The notes beneath the pieces are model-generated. The model saw only the letters and a program-made list of their open reading frames with translations, was not told where the DNA came from and did not search any database. The position numbers were made by a program, and so were the translations under genes. A DNA stretch of 19,366 nt from Halanaerobium sp051746665 (lineage in GTDB: Bacteria; Bacillota; Halanaerobiia; Halanaerobiales; Halanaerobiaceae): NCBI GenBank assembly GCA_051746665.1, contig JBNJFG010000039.1, positions 1 to 19,366 on the forward strand, in the 5' to 3' direction. Numbering within the stretch: position 1 is the stretch's first letter; every line of letters begins with the position of its first letter. Below, piece by piece: positions 7,498 to 16,282 of the stretch.

Positions 7498-7520
7498 ATT
7501 ATCTAATTTTTTTAGGTAAT
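7498..7520. repeat. Imperfect palindrome between manA and the YjdF-like gene
   Basis: ATTATCTAA (7498-7506) and TTAGGTAAT (7512-7520) are inverted copies with one mismatch around a 5-nt T run. No T tract follows the stem on the minus strand, so it is not a clear terminator. It could be an operator or a weak RNA hairpin. Confidence 0.3.
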
Positions 7521-7558
7521 TAATCGATCAGTTTATTATAAATTTAATTTATCATCTA

Positions 7559-8536
7559 TTATTCTATTACTGATAAAATATGATTTCTGCTTTTTTCTAA
7601 ATTAGGAACATAACTTTTCATAAGTTTTAAACTACCCTTAATTTTATATTCCTCACAGTAAGCGGGAATTAATACACTTTCTGTTTCACGTAATTCTAAC
7701 TCTTGATCATCCCAAATTATTTTACCCTCGCCTTCTACAGCTGTTAATATATAAAACCTATCTTCTTCTCCTTTAGCTTCATATTCTTGCTTAATATTAA
7801 TTGTATCCAGTGCAAATTTATCATTTAAACAATAATAAGTATAATCATAATCTTCTCCACAGACCTTAAGGCCTTTTCTTTTTCCTGACTTCAGCTGAAA
7901 ATCAATTACATCTAAAGCTTTTGATAAATGCAGTTCTCGATCACGCCCATAATCATAAACTCTATATGTTGTATCACTGCTCTGCTGAACTTCAGCCAGC
8001 ATAACCCCTGCTCCTATGGCATGAAGCATTCCAGCTTTAATGAAAAAAACATCTCCTTTTTCTACCTTTACCTTATGTGCATATTGATTAATTTGATCGT
8101 TTTGAACAGCTTTCTTAAATTCACTTTCTGTACAATTTTCGGTACCAATAATTAAATATGAATCTTTATCTGCATCTATAACATACCAGGCTTCATTTTT
8201 CCCTGACTCTCCCGGATGTTTTTCAGCATATTTGTCGTCAGGATGAACCTGCACTGAAAGTTGTGCCTGAGCATCTATAAATTTTAGTAATAATGGAAAT
8301 TCTTCAAAATTAATATCTTTTCCTAAAATTTGTTGTGGATACATTTCCGCTAATTCTTTTAAAGTCTTTCCAGCAAGCTTGCCATTTACTGCAACACTCA
8401 TCTCAGATTCATGAGCAGAAATATCCCAACTTTCACCTATTTTTCCAGCTGGAAGCTCATCTCTATAATTTTCAAATTTACGTCCGCCCCAAACTTTTTC
8501 TATATATTTATGATCAAATTTTAATGGATAAAACAT
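7559..8536 (-). CDS. manA: Mannose-6-phosphate isomerase, type I
   Basis: ManA interconverts mannose 6-phosphate and fructose 6-phosphate using zinc. The 325-residue length matches the short Firmicute type. The N-terminus has KVWGGRKF and GKIGESWDIS. Zinc ligands are visible as Gln96 and His98 in SVQVHPDD, Glu115 in KNEAWYVI and His172 in KAGMLHAIGAG. VYDYGRDR near residue 194 is the conserved substrate-site segment. The C-terminal part is the second cupin half. The ATG follows AGGAGG. The gene lies 72 nt after the FtsA-like gene with no obvious terminator between them. In a salt-adapted anaerobe it could supply mannose-based precursors or catabolise mannose. Confidence 0.95.
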   Translation of the reverse strand: MFYPLKFDHKYIEKVWGGRKFENYRDELPAGKIGESWDISAHESEMSVAVNGKLAGKTLKELAEMYPQQILGKDINFEEFPLLLKFIDAQAQLSVQVHPDDKYAEKHPGESGKNEAWYVIDADKDSYLIIGTENCTESEFKKAVQNDQINQYAHKVKVEKGDVFFIKAGMLHAIGAGVMLAEVQQSSDTTYRVYDYGRDRELHLSKALDVIDFQLKSGKRKGLKVCGEDYDYTYYCLNDKFALDTINIKQEYEAKGEEDRFYILTAVEGEGKIIWDDQELELRETESVLIPAYCEEYKIKGSLKLMKSYVPNLEKSRNHILSVIE

Positions 8537-8608
8537 GCAATTCCTCCTAAAGTTATGTGATTATATTTTTATTTTAATATTCTATTTTTTTTAAACAAAA
8601 ACACAAAT

Positions 8609-10795
8609 TTAGCCATTTATTTTAACCTTCAATTTGTCATTTTCAGTTATCTTTGTTGATAAATCAGCATTATTTCCATTTAATATTAATTGCAATTTTT
8701 TCCTCATAGTTTCCGATATTTCATAATTTATATAATTAAATACTCCTTTTATAGTCAAAGTACGTGAAAAAGCTGTAATATGATCTCCAGCTTGAATTTT
8801 ATAATTCAGATCTTCTTTTTCTCCATTAATTTTGATTTCCCAAATCTGATCTGGAACTGTTAATTCACTTCCATTAAAATAAAATTCAATTTCTTTATTA
8901 CCTTTTTTTTGCAATAAATCTTTTATTGTTAAACAACTATTTTCATGTTCTTCAATTTCTAATTTCATTCCATCTTTTAATTGTTCTTCTAAATCTATCT
9001 TTTTTTGTTCAAAAGTAATTAAATAATTAGACTTGCTAACAATCTCTTCTTGGCCATTATAAATATATTGAATACTTTCATTTTTGAGTTTTTCTGGTGG
9101 CAGATCCATAATTTGAGATAAGCCATCTTTTATTGTTTTAGGTACTGTGTATTCAATTTCTGCACCATCAATCAAATCTTGATCACTATTGACCAATTTT
9201 CCATTTTGTAATATTCTTGTCTCTACTTTATTTTTAGTCCCGTTAAGGTAAATAGTATAACTAATTAAATCAGATTTTGGAATAACATCTCTAATTTTAG
9301 CTTCAGCATCAACTCCTGATTTTCCAGCTTTAAAGCTAATTTTATCACCATTATTTACTTTTTCTTTTAAATCAACTTGTTTACCATTAAGTAAAATTTG
9401 ACCCGGACTACCCATTTCACCTTTAATTATTTTAAGATTACCATTTACAGCAGCTGTAATTCCCATTCCAGGATGTGGACGAAACTGATCTATTTTAATA
9501 TCTGCTGCTAGCAGAGCATCAGCAACTTTGGGCTGAGAAAAAGTTAGTAAATTAATGCGTTCATCGTTAACCTCAACTTCTAAAAATACAGCTTTGCTCT
9601 GGGTTTCTATAGTAGTTATCGCTATTCCAATCGGTGTTAAAGTTTGAGTTGTGTTTACTCCTTTTATCTCTCCCCTAATATTATTCAAATCTTCTCTTTT
9701 TCTTATTCCTATCCGATTTTCAATAATATCCATTTTTTTAGCAAATCTTTCTGTTAACCCAGGCGTTAGACTTCCCCCACCTATAAATATAACTGCTTGT
9801 GGTGGAGTAGAATTAATTTCTAAAATCTTATCTGCAATAGATTTACTTAAATGATCCAATTCTTTTTCAATTGATTTTAAAATTTCTTCTTTACTTAAAT
9901 CTAAAGTTTCACCTAAAATTGTTTTTACTTCTAAGCTATCATTTTCTGTTAAATTACATTTTAATTTTTCAGCATTGTTGTAATCTACTAAAAAGCTTTC
10001 CGATATAATTTCCGTTATTTCATCACCAGCTATAGGCACCATTGCATAACCTGAGATAGAGCCATTTTTAGTAATTGCAATATCAGAAGTTCCAGCACCA
10101 ATATCCACCAGAGCTAAATTAAAATTAATCATTGCTTCCGGTATTACAACATGTGAAGCAGCAATTGGCTCTAAAGTTAAGTGTTCTACTTCTAAACCAA
10201 CCCGGTTTATAACAGATAACAAAGAATCTATAACAATTCTAGGTAAGAAAGTTGCTACCAGCTCAACTTCCATATTCTTTCCCCTCTGACCCAAAAGATG
10301 TCCAATTTCCATTCCATCTAATTTGTATTTGCGAACAGTATAACCTACAAAATGATAATCTATTTCACTTTTTTTATGTCGCTCCTGGTTTAAATCATTG
10401 TTAAATTCTGATCTTGGTTCTAAATTTTTTAATTTTTTTTGAGATTGTTGAATAGCTTCTAATTCTAATGTTTTTAAATCTTTTTCTTCAATATATCTGC
10501 TTCTTTCAAATTTAATATTATGAGTTTGCATGACAGTTTTTAATGCCCTACCAGCAGCAGCAATTGCAACATTCTTTAAAGATAAGCCTGATTTTTCTTC
10601 TAACTCTTTTTTTACTTCTGCTACAGAATCTGCTACTTTAGCTACATTATGTATTTGACCATCAAGCATTGCTCTAGTTTGATGTTCACGTACAGCAGAA
10701 TCAATAACTTCATATTTATTTCCATTTTTTTTAATTAATATACCAATTATTGTTCTGGTTCCAATGTCCAGAGCAAATGTGATTTCGTTGGTCAT
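8609..10795 (-). CDS. FtsA-like actin-family ATPase with long repeat-bearing C-terminal extension
   Basis: The first 400 or so residues follow the FtsA/PilM branch of the actin-like ATPases: phosphate-1 motif ALDIGTRTIIGIL at 8-20, the FtsA 1C-like region, phosphate-2 motif DIGAGTSDIAI at 231-241, and adenosine motif IFIGGGSLTPGL at 337-348. Ordinary FtsA has about 420 residues; this protein has 728. The extra 300 residues contain about five degenerate units of the form LNG, about ten residues, then GD or DGA and a beta strand (start points near 468, 517, 579, 639 and 706), suggesting beta-grasp-like domains. There is no typical FtsA C-terminal amphipathic helix; the protein ends LKVKING. The ATG follows AGGAGG by 8 nt, 44 nt after an HD-GYP gene. 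A division role is doubtful; a cytoskeletal, cell-surface or pilus-assembly role is possible. Extended FtsA paralogs of this kind are known in Clostridia, but without a clear function. Confidence 0.85.
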   Translation of the reverse strand: MTNEITFALDIGTRTIIGILIKKNGNKYEVIDSAVREHQTRAMLDGQIHNVAKVADSVAEVKKELEEKSGLSLKNVAIAAAGRALKTVMQTHNIKFERSRYIEEKDLKTLELEAIQQSQKKLKNLEPRSEFNNDLNQERHKKSEIDYHFVGYTVRKYKLDGMEIGHLLGQRGKNMEVELVATFLPRIVIDSLLSVINRVGLEVEHLTLEPIAASHVVIPEAMINFNLALVDIGAGTSDIAITKNGSISGYAMVPIAGDEITEIISESFLVDYNNAEKLKCNLTENDSLEVKTILGETLDLSKEEILKSIEKELDHLSKSIADKILEINSTPPQAVIFIGGGSLTPGLTERFAKKMDIIENRIGIRKREDLNNIRGEIKGVNTTQTLTPIGIAITTIETQSKAVFLEVEVNDERINLLTFSQPKVADALLAADIKIDQFRPHPGMGITAAVNGNLKIIKGEMGSPGQILLNGKQVDLKEKVNNGDKISFKAGKSGVDAEAKIRDVIPKSDLISYTIYLNGTKNKVETRILQNGKLVNSDQDLIDGAEIEYTVPKTIKDGLSQIMDLPPEKLKNESIQYIYNGQEEIVSKSNYLITFEQKKIDLEEQLKDGMKLEIEEHENSCLTIKDLLQKKGNKEIEFYFNGSELTVPDQIWEIKINGEKEDLNYKIQAGDHITAFSRTLTIKGVFNYINYEISETMRKKLQLILNGNNADLSTKITENDKLKVKING

Positions 10796-10839
10796 AATAG
10801 CTGCCTCCTATGAATATATCTTAAATAAATCTTGAAAAT

Positions 10840-11895
10840 TTAAACAATAACCTTAACAATAGTTATATTCATATGTTTTAAAAGATCTAAATCCTTATTT
10901 ATTTCTTCTCCTTCATCATCTTCGATAATTTTAATTACTGGTCTAGTTGGAAAACCAACATTTTGACCTTTTACAATTCCTCTATGGCCGCTGCTTAAAA
11001 TGATTTCTGCTCCATTAGGATAAAATGAAATCTGTGGTAAAAATCTTTTAACTAAATGATAATCAAATAACTTTTCTGTATTATTTATAATATACTCTGC
11101 TGCCTTATAAGTTGGCCATTTATCTCTGTAGACTCGATCACTAGTCAACGCATCAAAAACATCTGCAATTGCAGCAATCCTAGCAAATTCATGGATTTCA
11201 TTACCCTTAATTCCTCGGGGATAGCCCGAACCATCTATTCTTTCGTGGTGTGAATATACCACAATTCTGGATAAAGGACTAATAGAATTAATTTGCTGTA
11301 AATAATTGAAACCTAATTCTGGATGATTTTTAATTATTTGATATTCATGATCTGTTAAACTATCGGGTTTATTTATAATTTCTTCAGGAATCAAAGTTTT
11401 ACCTACATCATGAAGCATTCCTCCCATGCCCAGTTTGTAAAGATCATTTTTGTTATAACCGAGCATTTTTCCTAGAGCAATACAAATAACACTTACATTT
11501 ACTGAATGTTCATAAGTATAATTGCTTGTGCTTTTTAAACTTACTAAGTTTAATAAAACGTCTTCATTTAAAACTAACTCATCTGTTATATCTTCAACAA
11601 CGTCTTTTAATTCTTTTGTATTCAGATCTAAAAATCCACTCTTAATTTTATCAAAGGTATTTTCAACTATTTGTTTCCCTTTACGTCTTGTTCCTTCTTT
11701 TATTGTTTGATTAATCTCAATATCATATGAATACTTATCTTCTACATAAAGGTGCTTTATCCCTATTTCTAAAAGTTTATCTTTGTATTTGTATAAATTT
11801 TTAACACCTTTATTCAATAATATATTTCCATTTTCATAAATTGCTTTAGCTAACTGCATATCTTTTTTAATGTTTTCCGTTAAAATCAAACGCAT
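10840..11895 (-). CDS. HD-GYP domain protein (probable c-di-GMP phosphodiesterase)
   Basis: A soluble 351-residue protein. Residues 1-110 form an N-terminal region of unknown type starting MRLILTENIKKDMQLAKAI, reminiscent of regions that precede HD-GYP domains in other Firmicutes. The HD-GYP domain covers about 120-280: His130 (YTYEHSVNV), His162-Asp163 in LHDVGKTLIP, His191 (NHPELG), His216-His217 and GYP at 224-226 (HHERIDGSGYPRG), then Asp245 in IADVFDALTSDRVYR. All usual metal and catalytic residues appear present, so c-di-GMP hydrolysis is likely. A short C-terminal beta-rich tail (SGHRGIVKGQNVGFPTRPV) follows. The start follows an AAGGA about 9 nt upstream. It sits between the sugar kinase and the FtsA-like gene, so it may act on the same envelope or carbohydrate process. 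Confidence 0.92.
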   Translation of the reverse strand: MRLILTENIKKDMQLAKAIYENGNILLNKGVKNLYKYKDKLLEIGIKHLYVEDKYSYDIEINQTIKEGTRRKGKQIVENTFDKIKSGFLDLNTKELKDVVEDITDELVLNEDVLLNLVSLKSTSNYTYEHSVNVSVICIALGKMLGYNKNDLYKLGMGGMLHDVGKTLIPEEIINKPDSLTDHEYQIIKNHPELGFNYLQQINSISPLSRIVVYSHHERIDGSGYPRGIKGNEIHEFARIAAIADVFDALTSDRVYRDKWPTYKAAEYIINNTEKLFDYHLVKRFLPQISFYPNGAEIILSSGHRGIVKGQNVGFPTRPVIKIIEDDEGEEINKDLDLLKHMNITIVKVIV

Positions 11896-11933
11896 ATATC
11901 ATAGTCCTTCCCCTAAAGATTAACTAAAATATT

Positions 11934-12776
11934 TTATTCGTGAACATTTTTATATATTTTTACAGCCTCTTTTCGTGACTGAAAAATACCAAGGCTCCCT
12001 CTGATTTTACAATATTTAGCAGCGGTTTTCAAGCCTTCATTTAAAGCCTTTTCATAATTGTTCTCTGCTTTAGTTAAAAAAGTTAAAAAAGCAGCTATAA
12101 ATGCATCGCCAGCGCCTAATGTATCAATAACTTCTGTTTCAATAGCTTTTTCTCTGATAATTTGATCTCCAACTTTCATTAAAACTCCATTTTCTCCCTG
12201 AGTTAAAACAGCAACTTCAACCCCCAGTTTTGAGACCCAATTCAAAAATTCCTGCGGATCTTCTTCTTTTTTGCTTTTAGAGAAAAAAGCAATATCTATC
12301 TTTGGAATAATATCTTTAATGTAATTTTTATTTCTAAGATACGAAAAATCAAAAGAAAGTTTAGTTTTATAATGAAGTTTAGGTAGATAATCTTCAAAAT
12401 AGGCATAAATATTGCTGTGAACTATTTTGGAATTTTTTATTATTTCTAATACATTTTTATTAATATTTAAATTTTTATAGACACCTTTATCAACCGCTTC
12501 AACCTGAGCCTCTGCTCCTTCTTTTTTAATTATAGAAACAGCATTTCTTCCTTTTCGAATGTCATTGACAGGATAGCCCACTTTTTCTTTTTTTAAAGTA
12601 TCATATAAAAATTTAGCATTTTCATCAGTGCCAAAAACACCATAATATGCCGATTTTGCTCCTAGTCTCTTAGAAATCACAGCGACATTATAAGCTCCAC
12701 CACCTGCGTAAATATTTTTTTCTTCAGGATAATAGTCAGCAATATTATCTCCTACAGCAAATAGATCATAATTCAT
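11934..12776 (-). CDS. PfkB-family sugar kinase, FrlD-like
   Basis: This 280-residue ribokinase-fold enzyme transfers phosphate from ATP to a sugar-type substrate. It begins with GDNIADYYP, then GGGAYNVAVISKRLG at 25-39, DFSYLRN near 143, and the PfkB signature DTLGAGDAFIAAF at 218-230 with catalytic Asp224. The GDN-x-x-D-x-YP start, the DFS segment and the FIA-x-FL after GAGD are shared with fructoselysine 6-kinase FrlD, so an Amadori product is a reasonable guess, but no other frl genes (deglycase, transporter, regulator) are in the window. The ATG follows GAGGAGGGG. It lies 54 nt after the ECF S-component gene, whose ligand could be related. Confidence 0.82.
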   Translation of the reverse strand: MNYDLFAVGDNIADYYPEEKNIYAGGGAYNVAVISKRLGAKSAYYGVFGTDENAKFLYDTLKKEKVGYPVNDIRKGRNAVSIIKKEGAEAQVEAVDKGVYKNLNINKNVLEIIKNSKIVHSNIYAYFEDYLPKLHYKTKLSFDFSYLRNKNYIKDIIPKIDIAFFSKSKKEEDPQEFLNWVSKLGVEVAVLTQGENGVLMKVGDQIIREKAIETEVIDTLGAGDAFIAAFLTFLTKAENNYEKALNEGLKTAAKYCKIRGSLGIFQSRKEAVKIYKNVHE

Positions 12777-12830
12777 AACTTCCCCTCCTCAGCCTTGTTT
12801 CGTTAACTCAGCTTTAATTATTTTTTTATA

Positions 12831-13376
12831 CTAATTTAATTTTCTATTTAGATCTGAAAATGCCTTAATTGGCTTTATTTTTTTAATGATTGGTGGAATA
12901 ATTAATAATTGAATTACCATTCCAGGAATTCCAGTTACAAAGGCTCCCTGCATAAAAGGTATAAAAGGTGGGTTAAAATTAAAAATAGGACCAACAGCTA
13001 TTAACGCCAGACCATAAAAAAGACGACCAAATATCATAGCTGTAATTAGACTTAAATACATGTTTTTCTGCTGTTTGGAATATAGATAACCTGTAATTAA
13101 GCCAAATGCAGCCAGTTCAAAAGCCATTAAGATTGTAATTGGCGGCATTAAAGGTGGCAGTGCAAAAAGCAGAGTACTGAGCAGTGGTGTTACAAAACCA
13201 ACTAAAACTCCATATAACGGGCCAAGAATTAATCCTGTTAAAAACACAGGAATATGCATCGGCGAAATTAAATTTCCCAGTGTTGGACTACCAGCCAGAT
13301 TAATTAAACGCGGTAAAATAATTCCTAAAATCAACAAAAAACTTGCCCATACTAGTTTTCGTGTTTCATTCTTCAA
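12831..13376 (-). CDS. ECF transporter S component
   Basis: The substrate-binding membrane subunit of an energy-coupling-factor vitamin or micronutrient transporter. I prefer the TTG at 13376 (181 residues) because GGAGTG sits 6 nt before it; an in-frame ATG at 13394 has only a weak purine stretch upstream. The protein has five or six hydrophobic helices, with SPMHIPVFLTGLILGPLYG at about 38-56, FVTPLLSTLLF near 61-71, and MAFELAAFGLITGYLY at 84-99, a pattern common in S components of the PF12822 type. The substrate cannot be told from the sequence, and no ATPase (EcfA) or EcfT gene is present here, so it presumably uses a shared module encoded elsewhere. It lies 104 nt after the peptidase gene. 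Confidence 0.85.
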   Translation of the reverse strand: MKNETRKLVWASFLLILGIILPRLINLAGSPTLGNLISPMHIPVFLTGLILGPLYGVLVGFVTPLLSTLLFALPPLMPPITILMAFELAAFGLITGYLYSKQQKNMYLSLITAMIFGRLFYGLALIAVGPIFNFNPPFIPFMQGAFVTGIPGMVIQLLIIPPIIKKIKPIKAFSDLNRKLN

Positions 13377-13480
13377 AGTACTCACTCCAATCATTTCTCT
13401 AATTATTAAATTCTTATCAAAAACCTACCAAATAAAACTCCATCCGACACAAAGCTAGCACCTTTGATGAAATATCTTAT

Positions 13481-14746
13481 TTAGTTGGAGATAGTTACTG
13501 TCTTAATAAGCTGCTCAATTAAATTCACCTGCTGAATCTGATTTTCTCTATTAATTTCAAATTTTAATTTTAAGAGCTGCTGCTCATCCTTTTTACTAAT
13601 AAAATATTCAAGCAACAATTGTTTATCTTTAATAATTTTCAACTGATAAATATTTAATCTTTGATCTTTAATAGTATTTTTTATAACTTTATTTCCATTC
13701 TCTTCGGCAACAACTGCTGCATAAATAAACTGTTTTTTTGCTGTCTGCATAAAAGTTTTTTGACTTAAATCTTCTAATTTGATTTCTCCACCAATTTTAT
13801 CTGCCTCTAAACTATAGTTGAATAAAACTTCTTTTTTTAGAGCTTTTTCTTTTGCAAATGTCCATTCCTTAGGATAAGAAAATATAATTTTTTGCTCTTT
13901 AAAAGTTTTGTCTAAATTAATAGCTAGCGTTTTCTCTTTGCTTTTTTCTGGTTTAAGTTTTTGATTTTCACCAGCTGTTTCTTCACTTTTTTCTTTATTA
14001 ATAACTTTGATATTTGATTCCGATTTTTTCTGTGCTATATATTTCTGCAGATAATTAATTCTGCTCTCCGGTATCGGATGTGTCTGAGTAAATTCTAACA
14101 ATTTCACATTATGACTATTCTCTTTAAAAATTTTCATCAGTTCGATCAATCCATCTGGATCATAACCACTTCTCAGCATCAAATCAACAGCATAAATATC
14201 TGATTCCTGCTCCTGCTCTCTCGAATAGCCATTTGCTATTAAATTTTGGGCGATATTAGTCATTAATTGATAATCATTTTCTGTAAAATGATTAAATAAT
14301 ATATTTAAAATTGATAAACTCATATTTCTTTCTAAGTCTTCTGTTAAATGTTCTTCGACCGCATGCCCCATCTCATGTGCAACTAATCCGGCAAGCTGAT
14401 CTTCAGTATTTAATTTTTGCAAAAGACCTTCAAATAACATTATATTCCCATCACCGATATAATAAGCATTAATTAATTTGTCATCAATATGATGAAGTTT
14501 AAATTCCTCATTTCTAAATTTTTTATTTATAATATTTGCTTCTAGTTTTTTTAGAGTCTTATATTCAAGACTTTGTTGATCAAATTCTGATATTTCATAT
14601 TCCTGTTCTAAATTTTCATATAATTTTGAAGCTACATCTTTCTCGTAATCAGAAAAAGCTGCTGTTGGAAAACTTAAAAATATTAATAAAGATAAAGTTA
14701 TAGATATTATAAATATTTTTTTTGAACTCAAATTTAATTTTTTCAA
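13481..14746 (-). CDS. Secreted M48-family zinc metallopeptidase
   Basis: I place the start at the TTG at 14746 (421 residues), because GGAGGA lies 6 nt before it while the in-frame ATG at 14770 has no ribosome site. This start exposes a signal peptide: KKLNLSSKK, then a hydrophobic core to about residue 30 and FPTAAFS as a likely cleavage region. The M48 catalytic motif HEMGH is at 124-128, within LVAHEMGHAVEEHL. The third zinc ligand is Glu181 in QESDIYAVDLML, and GYDPDGL follows. The rest (about 270-421) is a separate Lys-rich linker plus beta-rich domain with IIFSYPKEW, resembling PsbP/DcrB-like lipoprotein domains. No lipobox is evident, so the protein is secreted or signal-anchored. It probably acts in envelope protein quality control, like BepA or YcaL-type proteases. 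It follows the argH terminator. Confidence 0.88.
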   Translation of the reverse strand: MKKLNLSSKKIFIISITLSLLIFLSFPTAAFSDYEKDVASKLYENLEQEYEISEFDQQSLEYKTLKKLEANIINKKFRNEEFKLHHIDDKLINAYYIGDGNIMLFEGLLQKLNTEDQLAGLVAHEMGHAVEEHLTEDLERNMSLSILNILFNHFTENDYQLMTNIAQNLIANGYSREQEQESDIYAVDLMLRSGYDPDGLIELMKIFKENSHNVKLLEFTQTHPIPESRINYLQKYIAQKKSESNIKVINKEKSEETAGENQKLKPEKSKEKTLAINLDKTFKEQKIIFSYPKEWTFAKEKALKKEVLFNYSLEADKIGGEIKLEDLSQKTFMQTAKKQFIYAAVVAEENGNKVIKNTIKDQRLNIYQLKIIKDKQLLLEYFISKKDEQQLLKLKFEINRENQIQQVNLIEQLIKTVTISN

Positions 14747-14816
14747 TCCTATTCCTCCAATCTTTAGCATTTTTATTATATATATGTTTATTGTAATACT
14801 TTTTTTATAAAAATAA

Positions 14817-14857
14817 AACCCCTAATTTAGAATTGCTTAAAAACTAAAAAAGGGGTT
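14817..14857 (-). terminator. Intrinsic terminator after argH
   Basis: On the minus strand AACCCCT (14857-14851) pairs with AGGGGTT (14823-14817), extended inward by TTTAG/CTAAA pairing, and is followed by a T-rich tract. It lies just after the argH stop and closes the arginine operon. Confidence 0.85.
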
Positions 14858-14872
14858 AAGTTTAAATTTAAA

Positions 14873-16279
14873 TTATTTAGCTGTTAAAAATTCTTTTTCT
14901 TTATTTATTACTCGTTTACTTTCTGCAAAAGCCGGGCCACCCAAAGTTGAATGAGAATTAACAGCAGCTTCCACAGAAAGTTTTTCTTTTAGCTCTTCAG
15001 CATCAACATTAATATATTCGCCTAAGAGTTCTTCCCATTCCTGCTGCTGGAGCTGATCAAGCTCCTTTTCTTTTTTGGAAGCAAATAATACTGCTTCTCC
15101 AACAATTTGGTGAGCCTGACGAAAAGGTATACCATTTGCCGCCAGATAATCAGCTAACTCTGTTGCATTAAGAAAACCCGCTGCAGCAGCCTCTCTCATT
15201 TTTGCTTTTTTAACTGTCATGGTTTGCAGCATTTCTGGATATAATTTTAAAATAGTTTTAATTGTATTAACACTATCAAATAAACCTTCTTTATCTTCCT
15301 GTAAGTCCTTATTATAGGCCAGGGGCAGGCCTTTGATAGTTAACATTAATTGATTTAAACTGCCAATAACTCTACCACTTTTCCCGCGGACTAATTCAGC
15401 CAGATCAGGATTTTTCTTCTGCGGCATAATCGAACTACCTGTAGTATATTGATCAGCTAATTCAACAAATGAAAACTCTTTAGAATTCCATAAAATCACT
15501 TCTTCACTTAAACGACTTAAATGAATCATTAGAGTCGAAGCAGCAGCAAGGAACTCTAAAACAAAATCCCGATCACTAACTCCATCCATTGAATTCTCAC
15601 AGGCTCTATCAAAGCCCAGTTCTTGAGCTGTAAAATCGCGATCCAAATCAAAAGAACTGCCTGCAAGAGCACCAGACCCTAAGGGAGATACATTAAGCCG
15701 CTTCAAAGAATCTTCAAAACGCTCATAATCACGCTTTAATTTAAAGTAATAAGCCAGCAGATGATGACCAAATGTTAAAGCCTGAGCCCGCTGCAGGTGA
15801 GTATATCCAGGCATTACAGTTTCACTATGATTTTCAGCAAGATCTAAAATAACCTGCATAAAATTTAGAATCTGATCCATAATCTGCTTAGTTTGATCTC
15901 TAAGGTATAAGCGCATATCAACAGCAACCTGATCATTACGACTCCGACCTGTATGCATTTTGCCGCCAATTTCTCCAATTTCAGCAGTGAGTCTAGCCTC
16001 CACCAAACTATGAATATCTTCAGCTTCATTGAAATCAAAATCTCCAGCTTCTAATTCAGCCTCTATATCGTTTTTGACTGTGTTTAAACCTTCGATAATT
16101 TTTTCAACCTCAGCCTCAGTTAAAATATTCTGTTTGCCCAGCATTTTAACGTGGGCCAGACTGCCTTTTATATCATATTCCATTAAATTAATATCAAAAG
16201 GAAGAGAAGCATTAAACTGTTCCATTAATTCAGAAGTATTTGCTTCAAATCTTCCTCCCCATAATTTGCTTTTTGCCAT
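14873..16279 (-). CDS. argH: Argininosuccinate lyase
   Basis: ArgH splits argininosuccinate into arginine and fumarate, the last step of arginine synthesis. At 468 residues it matches the family. Motifs include LWGGRFE near the N-terminus, HTGRSRNDQ at 109-117, the catalytic His161 in GYTHLQRAQ, the SPLGSGALAGSSF segment at 198-210, and the fumarase-superfamily signature GSSIMPQKKNPDLAELVRG from 281 with its catalytic serine. The ATG is 3 nt after the argG stop and has only a weak purine-rich ribosome site inside the end of argG, so translation is probably coupled. The released fumarate could feed the FumC encoded elsewhere in this window, though the two belong to different operons. A strong terminator follows. 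Confidence 0.97.
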   Translation of the reverse strand: MAKSKLWGGRFEANTSELMEQFNASLPFDINLMEYDIKGSLAHVKMLGKQNILTEAEVEKIIEGLNTVKNDIEAELEAGDFDFNEAEDIHSLVEARLTAEIGEIGGKMHTGRSRNDQVAVDMRLYLRDQTKQIMDQILNFMQVILDLAENHSETVMPGYTHLQRAQALTFGHHLLAYYFKLKRDYERFEDSLKRLNVSPLGSGALAGSSFDLDRDFTAQELGFDRACENSMDGVSDRDFVLEFLAAASTLMIHLSRLSEEVILWNSKEFSFVELADQYTTGSSIMPQKKNPDLAELVRGKSGRVIGSLNQLMLTIKGLPLAYNKDLQEDKEGLFDSVNTIKTILKLYPEMLQTMTVKKAKMREAAAAGFLNATELADYLAANGIPFRQAHQIVGEAVLFASKKEKELDQLQQQEWEELLGEYINVDAEELKEKLSVEAAVNSHSTLGGPAFAESKRVINKEKEFLTAK

Positions 16280-16282
16280 CTT

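Noticed and set aside
7498..7520. manA terminator
   Set aside because: The hairpin lacks a downstream T run on the minus strand and the loop holds the A/T run instead, so I kept it only as a palindrome.
13377..13480. Riboswitch (preQ1 or other vitamin type) before the ECF S component
   Set aside because: GGTGCTAGC looked faintly like a preQ1-I start, but the required AAAAAACTA segment is missing and only a 5-bp hairpin (13450-13466) can be drawn.
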